A stretch of DNA of 64,000 nucleotides, from contig OX030966.1 of the NCBI GenBank assembly GCA_943735955.1, positions 128,501-192,500 of the forward strand, given 5' to 3'. Positions within the stretch are counted from its first letter, which is position 1. The number at the start of each line of letters is the position of its first letter. The position numbers and the translations under genes are program-made. The stretch comes from Piscicola geometra (lineage: Eukaryota; Annelida; Clitellata; Hirudinida; Piscicolidae). Below the pieces are notes generated by a model. The model ran no database searches. It was not told the DNA's origin and saw only the letters and a list, made by a program, of their open reading frames with translations. Below are positions 11,414 through 21,941 of the stretch, one piece after another.

Positions 11414-12653
11414 GAAACCGAAATTAGGCCGAAATTAAAATCTTATTTTCGGCCAAAACCGAAATTAAGCCGAAATTGAATATCAATTTTCGGCCGAAAC
11501 CGAAATTAAACCGAAATTGTAATAAGGTTTTCGGCCAAAACCGAAGCCGAAACTGAATTTTTTCCAACTTTTATTACAAATGAAAAAATAGTATTTAACG
11601 ATGACAATGTCAGTTTAAAAAGTAAATTCAAACAAGCGTATATTTTAAGCCAAAAATAAAAGTTGTTCAAGAACAAACATTTTTTGTTGTTGACAGGCTT
11701 TGCTTTGGTCAGACTGACATTTTGTAAAAATACTTCCAAATAGGATTCAACGACATTCTCACAATTTATTTTCGAATTAATTAATCGAAGCCAAATCTTC
11801 TCGTTCTTTCGACTTATATACAGTGTTTTTCAAAGAATGGATATCTCGAATTCCACATGCTTGTTTATCTTATTCGAACAATTAGTCTTAACAACAATTC
11901 GTTTATTTGCGAGCAAATACATTTAAAAATCGAAGCAATTAAATGCTTGTGTGACCTGGTAAAAACATAAAATAATACATGAACTTCTTAATTAAATTCA
12001 CAAATTAAAAGAATTGTTAATAATAACAAATGTTTTCATTGATTCACAAAAGAAATTAATTGAAGTGATTGGAAATTATAAGTGGTTTAAATATTTTCTT
12101 AAAATTAAGGGTTTGCTGTATATTCTTCAAATTCAATGGTAATCTGCTCCAGAGTTGGAGCCCTGTATTATGAAATTGATAAAATTAAAATTAAAAGTTG
12201 AATTTTGTAGATGAATGTTGATTTTTATATTTCGATAAAAAATTCCAAACCGCAAATGCTTCACACTTTTATTGAAAAGAATATAATTTTTTAACCTCTC
12301 ATAGGTTGAATATAAAACTAAAATAAAGATAACATTCGTCGTCAGTGTCGTCTTTGAAACAGCACGACAGTTTATGAGTGCTGTTGTAATTCACGTTAAA
12401 TAATTTGCTTTGTTGTAATTAAAATAATTATTAATAATATCATAACAAATAAAAATAATTAGAAGTCTGAATTTTATCGAACTATTTGCAATTGAAAGTT
12501 ATTTCTGTTTAATAAATTTAGTTTGAATCAATTTATTTATGATTTCTTACTGCACATAAGTATGTCACACTTCCCGCTCACGTTGCGTTTTCGCAACATT
12601 TTGCTCCATTAAAACTTATGAAATAATTATTTTCAATTTTGCTTGAGTTATTC

Positions 12654-13871
12654 TTATAACCATATAATAAAAGTCTTAATGTAAAATTCATTAAGTCGAT
12701 TAAAAACAATTTTTTCTAAAATTTTTGATATAGAAGATAATAGTGATATGGGTCTATAAATGTTCGAATCATTTTCTAAACCATTTTTATGTATTGGAAT
12801 AATTTTGGATAATTTAAAAAGAGAAGGAAATGAACCTGTTTTAAGAGATACGTTAATTAGATGTGTATGTGGAATTAAAATATTTGGTGAAATTTTCTTT
12901 AAAAGTTTGTTAGAAATTTGGTCATCGCCACAGCTAGATGTATTTGAAATTGTTTTAATGATAGAGCTTACTTCAATTAAATCTGTTTCTAAGTGAAAAA
13001 AAGAATTTTGTGGACTTTTATTCAGGTATGATTTTGTAATATGATTATTTTTGTTTTCCGAAGAAGCAGCAAACTTACTATTAAAAATAGTTGTGATAAA
13101 AGATTTGTCCGTAATTATTTCATTGTTAATTTTTAATGTAATATTATTTTGTTTATTGTAGTTATTTAAATGATATTTTATTAAATCCCATGTATTCTTA
13201 ATATTATGTTTATGCTTTGTTGTATTTATTTTTAGAAATTCTGCAAAGAGAATGAAATAAGTTTTCATAAGTTTTATAAGTATTTATATTGAGGTTAGTT
13301 GGAGAGCTAATACATTTTTTATACAACTTGTTTTTGTGTTTTGAAGAAACTAAGAGAGCTTTTGTCAGCCAAGCTTGTTTACGCAAGCAAGTATTATTCT
13401 GTTTTTATGTTGACAATGAGTAGTTAGACCACTTTGTATTGTTTCGATGAAGTGTTTTGTGACAAAATCTAAGTCGTCAGAAGACAAAACCTTGCTCCAA
13501 TCATGGAGTAACAAAAAACTATTTAATTTGAAAATATTCCTATCTGAGAATACGAAATTATTTTGTGGGGTGAAAGATTTTTGTTTAAATTGTAGTTTCG
13601 AAAAGGTGCAGATAGGATAGTGGTCGGATAAATCATTTGACAGAACATTAGACTTGTGTAGTTGTAGGTTATTTGTGTATATATTGTCGATAAGCGTGCT
13701 GGAATATGAAGTGACTCTAGTTGGGTGAGTGATGAGTGGGATAAAGTTGAATGATGACATCAAATTGGTAAAATCATTTGATATATTATTACAATCACTA
13801 TTTAATATATTAATATTGAAATCCCCAAGGATACAATACAATAGGACAAGTAAGTTATTGAAATTTAACAA
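12654..13871 (-). pseudogene. LINE A endonuclease C-terminus and RT N-terminus
   Basis: Two consecutive minus-strand frames. 13365-13871 holds the endonuclease core (CILGDFNINILN, then THPTRVTSYSSTLIDNIYTN, then SDHYPI), which contains the catalytic D-x-N and S-D-H elements. 12654-13268 holds the pre-RT and first RT blocks (SCGDDQISNKLLKKISPNIL, IYRPISLLSSISKILEKIVF). The frame shift between them and the absence of the YxDD region mean it cannot be active. It continues the endonuclease start at 16797-17320, from which it is separated by about 2.9 kb of inserted DNA. Confidence 0.75.
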
Positions 13872-14044
13872 TAAAATTATTTATATACATATATATATAT
13901 ATACATACATATACACATATATAAACACACATATATATACATATAAATATATTTTTTTTATTTTTTTTAATAGACAAAATATTATTTTTTTTTTTTAAAG
14001 ATTGAAACTGAAATGATAATAACAATACATTTAAGAAAAAAAGT

Positions 14045-16240
14045 AAATATCTATATTATATTATTATTATTATTTATTATTTGTTATTATTATTTGTTTT
14101 ACAATTATTATTGACCATTTGTATAAATATAAAAAAGAATGAAAGTGCGAAGCAAGAAATTGATTAATGAAAAATGAGCAGTAAATTTGTAAGTTATTGT
14201 TATCGGTCGAACAAGTACGTTTTCAGGGAACGGCTGAATGACGCGGTCGAGCTCGGGGATTTGAGTCTATTGGGAAGACTATTCCAAAGAGTCGGCGCTG
14301 CAACAAAGAAACTTCTTGCACCTGCATACTTGAGTTTGTAGCTCTGTGGAACTACATCTCTTGACCTAGCAGACCTGAGTCTTTCCCTCTGGGGAAGACT
14401 TGCTCTCATGACAATGCTGCTCGACAAATAATCTGGGCACTCATTAGACAGACACTTGTGCATTAACAAAATTTTTTTGTTTTCAATTCTATTTTCAACA
14501 CGAAGCCAGTGAAGCTCCTTGAGAACAGGGCTGATGTGATCATACTTTCTAGCACCTGTTATGAGCCTGGCTGTGGTGTTGATTATAGACTGAATTTTCT
14601 GCAGCTGCGTCATTGGCGACCCAGTAAGAATGATATTGCCATAGTCAATTCGACTGAGAATCAAAGCAGAAGCCAATGTTTTCAGTGAGTCCTTGGTCAA
14701 TAACCATCTTATGGATCGTATTTGGCGTAAAGAAGCAAAGCAGGTTTGAGTCATCTTGTTGATGTGTGTCGTCATGGTGAGGTCTTTGTCGAGATAAACT
14801 CCTAGGTTTCTGACACTTTCAGAAGGAATTATCTCGTTCTCACAAATGCGAACTGGATCTTTGGGAGTGTGAGTAGAGTTTCGACGGGATGAGAGCCAGA
14901 TAATTTCAGTTTTGCTGGAGTTAAGTTTCAGTTGATTGGCACCCATCCAAGCAGCAATTTCATCAATGCATGATGACACCCTTTCTTGCAGGTCAGCCTG
15001 ATGATCTTTAATGCAGTGACCGTAAATCTGGGTGTCATCAGCGTACTGATGAAAAGTGAGCTCATGTCTAGCTGCTATTCTTTCCAAATCTCCAGTGTAC
15101 AAAGAGAACAGTAAAGGACCAAGGACTGAACCTTGGGGGACTCCTACAGCGGAAACCGACATTGTCGATTTTGTCCCACTACAGCGGATGTCAAAACATC
15201 TGTCATGTAAGTAGTCCCTAAACCATTCTAACGCAGAGTCAGAGAAACCATAGGAGATGTGCAGTCTTCGGAGCAGTGTTGCGTGATCTACCAGATCGAA
15301 AGCTGCCGATAGATCAAGCAAAACTAACAATGTAAGCTTACCGTCATCTGCTGCCCTAACGATGTCTGAAAAGACTTTGGTTATGGCAGTTTCTGTCGAA
15401 TGATGACGACGGTAGGCTGACTGCAAGGGAGGGAAAAAGTGAAATTCTGCGAGGTAGTTGACTACTCTGTGAAGAACTAATCTTTCCATGAGTTTGGACA
15501 ACACCCTCAAGTTTGAAATAGGCCTGTACGACGAAGTTTCAGTGAGTTTAAGACTTGGCTTCTTGAGCAGTAGCGTGATGTAGGCCGACTTGAAAGACTT
15601 CGGAACCCTGCCTGCCGAAAAAGACCTGTTGAATAAGCTCACTAAGAAAGGAGCAATTATTCCAGATATCTCCTTCAACAGCCATGTAGGAACCGGGTCA
15701 TTCGAGCACTGCTTATTCGGAAGCCCTTGAATAGCCCTAACTACTTCTTCTTCGTCGACTATTCTGAACCCATTCAAACTGAGCCCGTGCTCGCAGAATG
15801 AAAATGTTGGGTCATCTTGGGCATTGATTGATCTTCTCGCCGACGCAACTTTCTCTGTGAGGTGTGCGTGATAGTCATCAGCACTGATGCCTGAGACTGA
15901 CGACGTCTTACTTCTGCCCGCGATGCTATTGATGAGTTTCCAGGTGTCAGCTGGCTTCCCTTTGGACTGAGAAAGCATCAAGTTCCAAAATTGCTCTCGC
16001 TTGCGTCTGCACAGACTCTTGTAAACTTTCAACTGCTTGACCCAGGCAGTACGTGCTTGTTCATTTTCTGACTTACTGTAGCTTCTCTCAAGACTTCTCT
16101 TAAGACGTTTAGAGGCGCGACACTCATGGTCAAACCAAGGGTCCGAAGGCCTCTGGTGCACTCTAACAGTATTAAGAGGAATCAACTTATCGAGAATGCT
16201 AGTTAAAGTGGAGCTGTAGAGGTCATTTTTAATCTATGTT
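14045..16240 (-). mobile_element. LINE B, 5'-truncated CR1/L2-like element
   Basis: Inserted into LINE A on the same strand. The 3' UTR ends in a TAA/ATT-type run (about 14050-14095). The body is one intact RT frame, and the frame stays open slightly upstream of its first Met to about 16235, where the element is truncated. The intact frame suggests recent arrival. Confidence 0.8.
14200..16185 (-). CDS. LINE B reverse transcriptase, 661 aa
   Basis: An uninterrupted 661-codon minus-strand frame. In order it shows a basic pre-RT linker (residues 1-110), NDPVPTWLLKEI, SSYRPISNLRVLSKLMERLV (about 215), [32 protein letters not shown], catalytic HQYADDTQIY (about 385), an LKLNSSKTEIIWL block, and a C-terminal domain (ILSRIDYGNI, TLWNSLPNRLKS, SRSLKTYLFDR). 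This is the RT and C-terminal half of a CR1/L2-type ORF2; the endonuclease is lost by 5' truncation. It has no host function. The absence of stops in almost 2 kb, compared with broken neighbours, marks it as the youngest LINE here. Confidence 0.9.
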   Translation of the reverse strand: MIPLNTVRVHQRPSDPWFDHECRASKRLKRSLERSYSKSENEQARTAWVKQLKVYKSLCRRKREQFWNLMLSQSKGKPADTWKLINSIAGRSKTSSVSGISADDYHAHLTEKVASARRSINAQDDPTFSFCEHGLSLNGFRIVDEEEVVRAIQGLPNKQCSNDPVPTWLLKEISGIIAPFLVSLFNRSFSAGRVPKSFKSAYITLLLKKPSLKLTETSSYRPISNLRVLSKLMERLVLHRVVNYLAEFHFFPPLQSAYRRHHSTETAITKVFSDIVRAADDGKLTLLVLLDLSAAFDLVDHATLLRRLHISYGFSDSALEWFRDYLHDRCFDIRCSGTKSTMSVSAVGVPQGSVLGPLLFSLYTGDLERIAARHELTFHQYADDTQIYGHCIKDHQADLQERVSSCIDEIAAWMGANQLKLNSSKTEIIWLSSRRNSTHTPKDPVRICENEIIPSESVRNLGVYLDKDLTMTTHINKMTQTCFASLRQIRSIRWLLTKDSLKTLASALILSRIDYGNIILTGSPMTQLQKIQSIINTTARLITGARKYDHISPVLKELHWLRVENRIENKKILLMHKCLSNECPDYLSSSIVMRASLPQRERLRSARSRDVVPQSYKLKYAGARSFFVAAPTLWNSLPNRLKSPSSTASFSRSLKTYLFDR

Positions 16241-16796
16241 AGGCGCCAATACGGTTGCCTTTTACATTTGACAAGTTTTATACCATTTTATTCGTAAATA
16301 ACATATTTTTAAGATAATATTTTATTAAAATTAGTTTAGATTAATTATTTCTATTCATATTTAGGTAAAATTTGTATTTACGAGTTTTTATATATAAATA
16401 GTTGTTTGTTATCAACCTGCCGGTAAGTTAAATTGATTAAATTTAACCATATATTTTGTCAATCAAAGACCGGTGAGTTGATTAAAACCTATTTAATTAT
16501 AACTTTTTTTTTCCCATTATATTAATTTTTCTAACAAATCTAAAATCCTTTCCCATAGTTTCATCTAACATAACACTGATCTTTTTAGTCTCTAAACTAT
16601 TTTATTATTATTATTATTGTTCTATCCTATGCAAATTTACTCTAAAGAATTCTTTTTACAATTTATAATAACAATAATGGGGAGCTTAGTGCAGAGGCTA
16701 GAGCGACCATCAACAGACTAGGATTGGCAAGGCAAAGGATATAAATTAAATTATTTTTTATCGATTTATTTCTTAATGTTTTAGTGAGTGCATCAT
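16241..16796. other. AT-rich block between LINE B and LINE A
   Basis: About 550 bp of AT-rich sequence separating the LINE B 5' end from the LINE A endonuclease. It has a GC-richer 60-bp patch (about 16680-16740) and two similar motifs (GCCGGTAAGTTAAATTGATT near 16419 and ACCGGTGAGTTGATTAAA near 16470). No frame or known element is recognised. Confidence 0.4.
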
Positions 16797-17320
16797 TTAA
16801 AGTAATGGATCTGTATTTGGTGGTCTATAAACAATGATTAAGAGAACATTAGGAGAGTTTTCAGAAATTATTTCAATACATAGCCAATCAAAAACTTGAG
16901 AGTTTGGACAAAGATCATCTCTTACTACGTAATAAAGTCTGCTAGATATAAAAAAACCTACACCGCCTCCAATGCGATTTTCCCTATTTTTACTTACAAA
17001 TGTGTAACCAGGGATTGAAATTAGTTGTGATGACGTGTCATCCAACCAGGTTTCTGACACACCAATTACAGAAATTTGTAGATTAATTTCCTTCAACAAA
17101 AAATTAAGTTCTTCCATTTTGTTATATAAACTTCTTGCATTAATATGCAGCAAAAAAAATTAAAATCAAAGTTCTGAACATTGGCAAGAAGATTGTAGGG
17201 TGGGGTTGTTGGAGAGATTGATGAAGACAGATTCAATGAGTTAAATAGATGAATGTCTGGGTCAAAAGGCAGCAGAACGTCGGGAGCCATTATGAGGTAG
17301 GTTTGTGATTGAAGAGCCAA
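16797..17320 (-). pseudogene. LINE A ORF2 start and endonuclease N-terminus
   Basis: On the minus strand, translation from the Met near 17290 (MAPDVLLPFDPDIHLFNSLN) passes a run of A near 17155, where the frame slips. It continues as the endonuclease start: LHINARSLYNKMEELNFLL, then ISVIGVSETWLDD with the catalytic E, then GGGVGFFIS and IVYRPPNTDPLL. This is the N-terminal half of an APE-type nuclease of a CR1-like LINE. It ends where the inserted block begins and resumes at 13871. Confidence 0.8.
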
Positions 17321-17796
17321 TATTTTAATACCGCATCGTCCGGATGGATGTCAGCGTTACAGAATTTATCTACGTCTTTTTCCTCCAAACAAATACGGAA
17401 TGCTGTAGAAACAGTGGATTGGTCATTTTTAGGCTTAGGCTGGTCAGGTGTCATTTTAATACTAGCATAACACGATATAATGTTGATCTCATGTTGTGCA
17501 TAATGGGCTGTTATGTCTTTGCTAGTGCAACGTGGCACTTTACTTAAATGGAGAAACGTTTTTTTAACAATTGGCACGCCATTACTTAATTTTGTTGTAA
17601 CATCCCTGTTTTTTCCAATCAGCAAAACCTTGTTACGGTTTATTCCCGGTTGAGGTTTATTAGAACCTACATTATTACTGTTGTCAGTAGAGCTCAAATA
17701 AACATTATTGTTGGGGATATGTGGAAGAAGCTCTTGTTCTGATGTTGAAGTTTGGATGTTGGATCTTTGGTTAGCGGCTGCCAATTTGGCAGCCAC
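17290..17796 (-). pseudogene. LINE A ORF1, C-terminal part
   Basis: A 168-codon minus-strand frame that looks like the nucleic-acid-binding end of a CR1-type ORF1. It has a polar N-terminal half rich in N, S and Q, then PIVKKTFLHLSKVPRC, HYAQHEINIISCYASIKM, and a final FRICLEEKDVDKFCN block ending DDAVLKYWLFNHKP. ORF2 begins just after or overlapping its stop. The N-terminal half lies beyond a foreign insert, at 18403-19106. Confidence 0.7.
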
Positions 17797-17829
17797 TCAA
17801 ATAAATTTGTAGAATAAACGGTTTTGGGT

Positions 17830-18402
17830 ATAATATATTAAAATTGTAAAATCTTAAGTCTAAATAAAAATTAAATTTAGTTAATTAGAATGCTTTTAGT
17901 GCGAATGTTGGTTTTTTTGAATCTGGGCCGCAGCAGACCAAGATGGCCGCGGGGAATCAAGTGAGCTGCGACATAAAGGAGAAATCCTTCCATAGCAGCA
18001 GCAGTACCAGCGTTGGCAGGGACTTCTCCTTCACCCTCTTTCGCAGCCTCGGCACCAGTGGCAAGACAGAAAATTGAGAAGAATGATGATTGTGTTTTTT
18101 TGTTTTGAGGATGATGTGATGATGATTGTGCTGTGGTATGAGAGTTGGTATTGTGGTGATGATTGAATTTTTATTTGTGGTGATAGTAATTTTTTGGCTG
18201 TGATTGTCATGGTGGTGTGGGTGAGGTTGGATTATTGAGGTTGATTGTTTGTTTTTATATATATTTGTATTTATATATATAAATATATTGGTAGTGGTCT
18301 AAAAACCGTTTTATTTAACTAATTTATTTGAAGAGCGCCTTTGTTCACTTAGTAAAGGGCGCTATACAAATCATTAGTGATTGATTGATTGATTGATTGA
18401 AG
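17830..18402 (+). mobile_element. chimeric insert with LINE-type 3' tail
   Basis: This segment splits LINE A ORF1 and reads in the opposite direction. Its last 70 bp (18331-18402) are the GCGCC...GGGCGC hairpin and TGATTGATTGATTGATTGA tail shared with other LINE 3' ends here. Its first part includes a strikingly GC-rich patch (about 17930-18075), then a GAT/GTT-rich stretch. The tail says it was inserted by LINE machinery; the origin of the 5' part is unknown. Confidence 0.6.
17943..18077 (+). CDS. 44-codon ORF in GC-rich patch, unknown
   Basis: A complete ATG-to-TGA frame (MAAGNQVSCDIKEKSFHSSS ... GKTEN) in a GC-rich island within AT-rich LINE sequence. The preceding context AAG at positions -3 to -1 is a fair Kozak match. 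There are no recognisable domains; the peptide is Ser-rich. It could be a retrocopied piece of a host transcript, a 5' module of a SINE-like element, or chance. The complementary strand is partly open too. Confidence 0.25.
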   Translation: MAAGNQVSCDIKEKSFHSSSSTSVGRDFSFTLFRSLGTSGKTEN

Positions 18403-19106
18403 TTCTACTTCGTTTGTTTGGATTGGTAGATAATAATTGAGTGTTTTGTAGCAGTGTTGGTTGTATACTATTTACAGGATTATTATTATTATTAGTAGTA
18501 GAACTGTTATTGTTATTGATACTGTTATGCTGCACATTACTATTTTTGTTGTTGTTGTTGTTCGGATTTGGACTTTGAATTATTTCAGACCATAGCCGAG
18601 TTTTGTACTTACTTTTTAAATTATTCAACGTTTGTTCAAATGTATTTTTCAAATTGTACAATTGGTTGTTAACGTTCAATACACTCTCACTTAATTGTTG
18701 TATATCTTGTGAATGTTTGTTGATAATGGCGTCGAATTTGTTGTCGAAAAGTTGTTCAATTTTTTGATATATGGATTCACAATTGAAATTTGTACTAACC
18801 GGTATCCTATTGAGATTGGCACTGACGTATGCTGGTATACGATTAAATCCAAAGTTGTCACGGATGTGCAACAACACTTCAATTATATCCATGAGTTTAT
18901 CTTTTATAGTGTTGCCATTTTGAACGAATAATTTTATCACTATTAAGACTTTTGAATTCGGTGTTTAGCAACTTTTTTGATAAAGTTATTTCTTCGGTTG
19001 TAAAAAAATCAGCAGTATTAGCTATAAATGTTTCATTATTTAAACTGTTTAAGTTATTTAGTAAATAACACAAAATTTCATTTATGAAACAATTTTGAGC
19101 AGCCAT
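18403..19106 (-). pseudogene. LINE A ORF1, N-terminal part
   Basis: Two overlapping minus-strand frames. 18897-19106 starts MAAQNCFINEILCYLLNNLN and has the acidic N-terminal ORF1 pattern (FFTTEEITLSKKLL). 18374-18940 continues with IEVLLHIRDNFGFNRIPAYV, a probable coiled coil (SIYQKIEQLFDNKFDAIINK and on), and an Asn-rich stretch. Its end runs artificially into the TGATTGA tail of the insert. The frame shift near 18930 and the insertion make it non-functional. This is the true 5' end of LINE A. Confidence 0.65.
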
Positions 19107-19330
19107 GTTTAGTTCATGCTTTAAAAAAGAGAATTTGTTTAAAAAAAGTTTAGTTAAATATCATCATTGAACGTATCCCAATTTACTTAAATTTCAAATA
19201 CATGATTGTTGTTCCAGATGCTTGTATATTTTATTCGAATAATTAGTCTGATGACACCCATAAATCAATCAACCACGATAACTGATAGATATCTAATAAA
19301 GAATCGAACCCGAACTTAATAGTTCGATTG

Positions 19331-19400
19331 AGCGCTTTTGTTCACTTAGTAAAGGGCGCTATACAAATTTTTAGTGATTGATTGATTGATTGATTGAGGA
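19331..19400 (+). mobile_element. about 65-bp LINE 3'-tail insertion in the hAT
   Basis: Relative to the intact hAT copy at 59490, this copy has an extra block starting GAGCGCTTTTGTTCACTTAG and ending in four TGAT repeats, bordered by a short GATTGAG/GATTGA duplication. It is an extremely 5'-truncated retrotransposition event or a very short SINE. Confidence 0.7.
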
Positions 19401-19604
19401 TACACAGATATATCAGATAAACTACATAAATAATTTAAAATGCCGGTATTTCGGTAAATATGATATCCATTTCGGCCAAAACCGAAATTGAGCCGAAATT
19501 ACGAAATTTATTTTTGGCCGAAACCGAAAAATAGCCGAAACTAAGAAAATTTGCAATTTCTGCACCGAAAACGAGCCGAATTTCAGTCGGTCTCTAATTC
19601 ATCG

Positions 19605-20280
19605 ATTAATTAATCTTTCCTTCTGAACTCTCTTGGAGAACATATACTTGGCAAAAGTAAGATTAACAATCATAAAGAAAACCAATATGTTCGTGTAGGG
19701 GAGGGTGTAGGGCAATGGGTATATAAAGAGCACTCAGATTAGGTGTCTTTTGAATCAAAATGTCTTCGTTTAGATGCTTTTCTTGCTCAGCTTCAAGTTC
19801 TAGCCGTGCTTTATTTTGCGACTCGTGTTTAAGGTTTTTATCGAGTGTATCTTTTCTCACTTTAATTCGAAGTCTTATGGTATAAAGACAATATATACTT
19901 GAAAAAATGTTTTCAGTGGCTCAATAAATGAAGGTGAAGAAGCGTAAGTGAATCAGTCCCAATGATTTGTAAAACTTTTTTATTATACTTTGTGTGAAAA
20001 CTCAAATTGGAGCTTTTGCTCGACCAATTCTTAATAAGTTTGTATTTTTAATATATCAAATAGTTAAAGTTATTCTATTATTTTAATTCATATAATGAAA
20101 ATTGTATAACTATGTGCATTAAGGTTGACTTTTCAAATTTTAGTTGAATAATTAATTACCAGTATACTATATCAATAAAACTTTGCTCAAAAGTAATGAA
20201 AATGAGTTTTGCAATAAGATTTTGACGGGGTTTGCGATGAAAAATTACTTTTTTAAACGATGAATAAAAATATTTCATAA
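19605..20280. other. intergenic, no gene recognised
   Basis: AT-rich sequence between the hAT and the MULE gene. The only frame is a 65-codon minus-strand stretch (19663-19860) without recognisable features. Confidence 0.5.
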
Positions 20281-20289
20281 ATTTCAGTC

Positions 20290-20631
20290 ATGTCGAAAGA
20301 CATTCAAACTTCGCGAACTGACCAAAGAATTCAAGGGTTTTTTAACCCTTTTTTCGGCGAAATCCAACAGAGCGATGGGGTCTCTATAGGTATATAATAT
20401 AACTAGTAAAACTCAAATTAAATACATTTTATTCTTGTGTTATCAGTGACATCGACGAAAATACATTGGATATTCGTCTTGTCGGAACCTCTCGCGTGGA
20501 AGAGGAGGAGTTTTAAGTAATTAGTTTCATTTTTTGAATATCTAGATTTTATATGTATTAAATAATCGGTTAAATTTTTATTATCATATTTCTCAGAGAT
20601 GAATCACTTGCTGAAGTAGAATATGAAGATT
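20290..20631 (+). CDS. possible 5' exons of the MULE gene
   Basis: An ATG at 20290 opens 33 codons (MSKDIQTSRTDQRIQGFFNP and on) to a donor, ATAG|GTATAT, at 20389. Two more short acidic exon-like pieces follow. 20451-20516 lies after an ATCAG acceptor; its DIDENTLDIRLVGTSRVEEE frame reaches a TAA just before its donor-like site. About 20597-20631 (DESLAEVEYED) ends at GATTT|GTAAGA. Phases do not join cleanly, so this is only a candidate N-terminus of the transposase gene downstream. Confidence 0.3.
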
Positions 20632-20726
20632 TGTAAGAGATCTTTAATTTATATTATTTTTTTCTCATAATATATAATTCTTTTATTATTCAACAACTTT
20701 ATGTTACATTATAAATATATTTCAGG

Positions 20727-21941
20727 TTGATGAAGTACACCTGAACAATGCAATTCAGGAAACGTTCTTTAGAGGAACCTTTCTGTTGGCAATCGCCATC
20801 ACGCAATATTCGCCACCGAAAGTCAGCTGGACCGTTTATCCAAAGCTTACACTTGGTATATGGACGGGACTTTCAAAGTGGTGAAATCGCCAATCACCCA
20901 ACTCTTTTCTATTCATGCATTTGTCAGGTACCAAATGAATGAATTCATCTGTTTTCTATTCTATTTATATAATTTATATAAACTTTTTAAATAATTTTGT
21001 CGTTATTGTCGTTTCTTTTTATTAATTACATTTTTATTGAATATTTTATAGATTTAAAATCATAAATTTTATTCATTGAAGATATGAAGACAACTTTAAA
21101 CAGTTGCTTTTCTGTTTTGTTCTCATGACGGGCAAAAGGCGGAAGGATTACAAGAAGGTATATATGTCTTCTACAATAAAAGATGATGCTATTTAAATTA
21201 ATTTATGAAGTAAATTGTTATTAAGTTTTACTATCAATTCAGGTTAAAGTGAGACAAACCCTCTCAATTGAAATTAAGTTGAGAACCTTTGTCATCGAAG
21301 GAAGCCTGTGGAGAGCAATACAGCAGGTCTTCCCTGACAAGGAGATCAAGGGTTGTGCTTTTCACTTGAGGCAGGCACTTTGGCGGAAAGTGCAAGAATG
21401 CGAGCTTGTGACCTCGTATATGGAAAGGGACAGGGTATATAATCTTATTCGTAAGATTTTTGCTCTGTCTCTTTTGCCGGCCAGTCACATTGGAGCAGCC
21501 TTCGAAGAAGTGTGTGGAGGCAACACCAGTGAGAGACTGGAAAGGTTCTTCACATACTTCCGCGAGACCTGGTTGAATAGTCGCATCTGGACCGTTGACA
21601 GTTGCTCTGTGTACCGCCGTTCAGTGCGCACCAACAACGACCTCGAGGGATGGCACGCTCGTCTTAACCGCAGAGCTAAAAAACCTAATTTAGAATTTTA
21701 TATTGTATTAAATTTAATTTATGACAAAGCAAAGGCTGTCACCAGGCAGTGCCAAATGGTAAAGGAAAGATTGCTGAGGCGGCGGCAAAGTCAGACCGCC
21801 AAATCAATGCAAGCGAAACTGGAAGAAGCTTGGACAAAATACGATCAAAATGAATTATCTTCAGAAAGATTTTTGAAAAAGTGCAGTTATATTTATGGAG
21901 TTGCAGTCGATTCATCCCTTGACCGATCCACCCCTCAATAG
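20727..21941 (+). CDS. MULE-type transposase gene, three exons
   Basis: Exons about 20727-20927, 21082-21157 and 21243-21941 join in phase: TTTGTCAG|GTA with phase-2 A, then AAGAAG|GTATAT to CAG|GTT in phase 0. The reading gives ATESQLDRLSKAYTWYMDGT, FKVVKSPITQLFSIHAFV, then FCFVLMTGKRRKDYKK, then the FPDKEIKGCAFHLRQALWRK block typical of animal MULE transposases. A basic C-terminus ends at 21941. The first acidic residue of the DDE triad sits in WYMDGTF. The segment where the second usually lies (L-D-F-E-A-A in relatives) reads VIEGSLW, so activity is doubtful. An in-frame TAG at 20770 and a shift upstream suggest decay of the first exon. No terminal inverted repeats were found nearby. Confidence 0.7.

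Larger units (their letters stand above)
11891..19120 (-). mobile_element. LINE A, near full-length, itself interrupted
   Basis: This minus-strand LINE begins at about 19120 with ORF1 and ends near 11891 inside the hAT. Its parts in order are ORF1 N-terminus (18403-19106), a foreign insert (about 17830-18402), ORF1 C-terminus (17290-17796), endonuclease start (16797-17320), a second foreign block (13872-16796) containing LINE B, then endonuclease end and RT start (12654-13871). The RT catalytic middle is missing. Sequence near 12060-12190 reads like an RT C-terminus (LQLWSRLPLNLKN). About 130 bp of the hAT target are absent at the junction compared with the intact hAT copy. Confidence 0.7.
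10438..19596. mobile_element. hAT-type non-autonomous element split by nested insertions
   Basis: The left end TAGAGACCAACCGAAAT (10438) and the right end AGTCGGTCTCTA (19596) are inverted repeats, and both are flanked by the identical 8-bp direct repeat ATTCATCG (10430-10437 and 19597-19604). Element-derived sequence is only 10438-10485, 11414-11890 and about 19120-19596. It matches the intact copies at 47671-48748 and 58659-59695, including the subterminal CGGCCGAAACCGAAAT repeats. Everything else between the ends was inserted later. There is no transposase frame. Confidence 0.9.
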
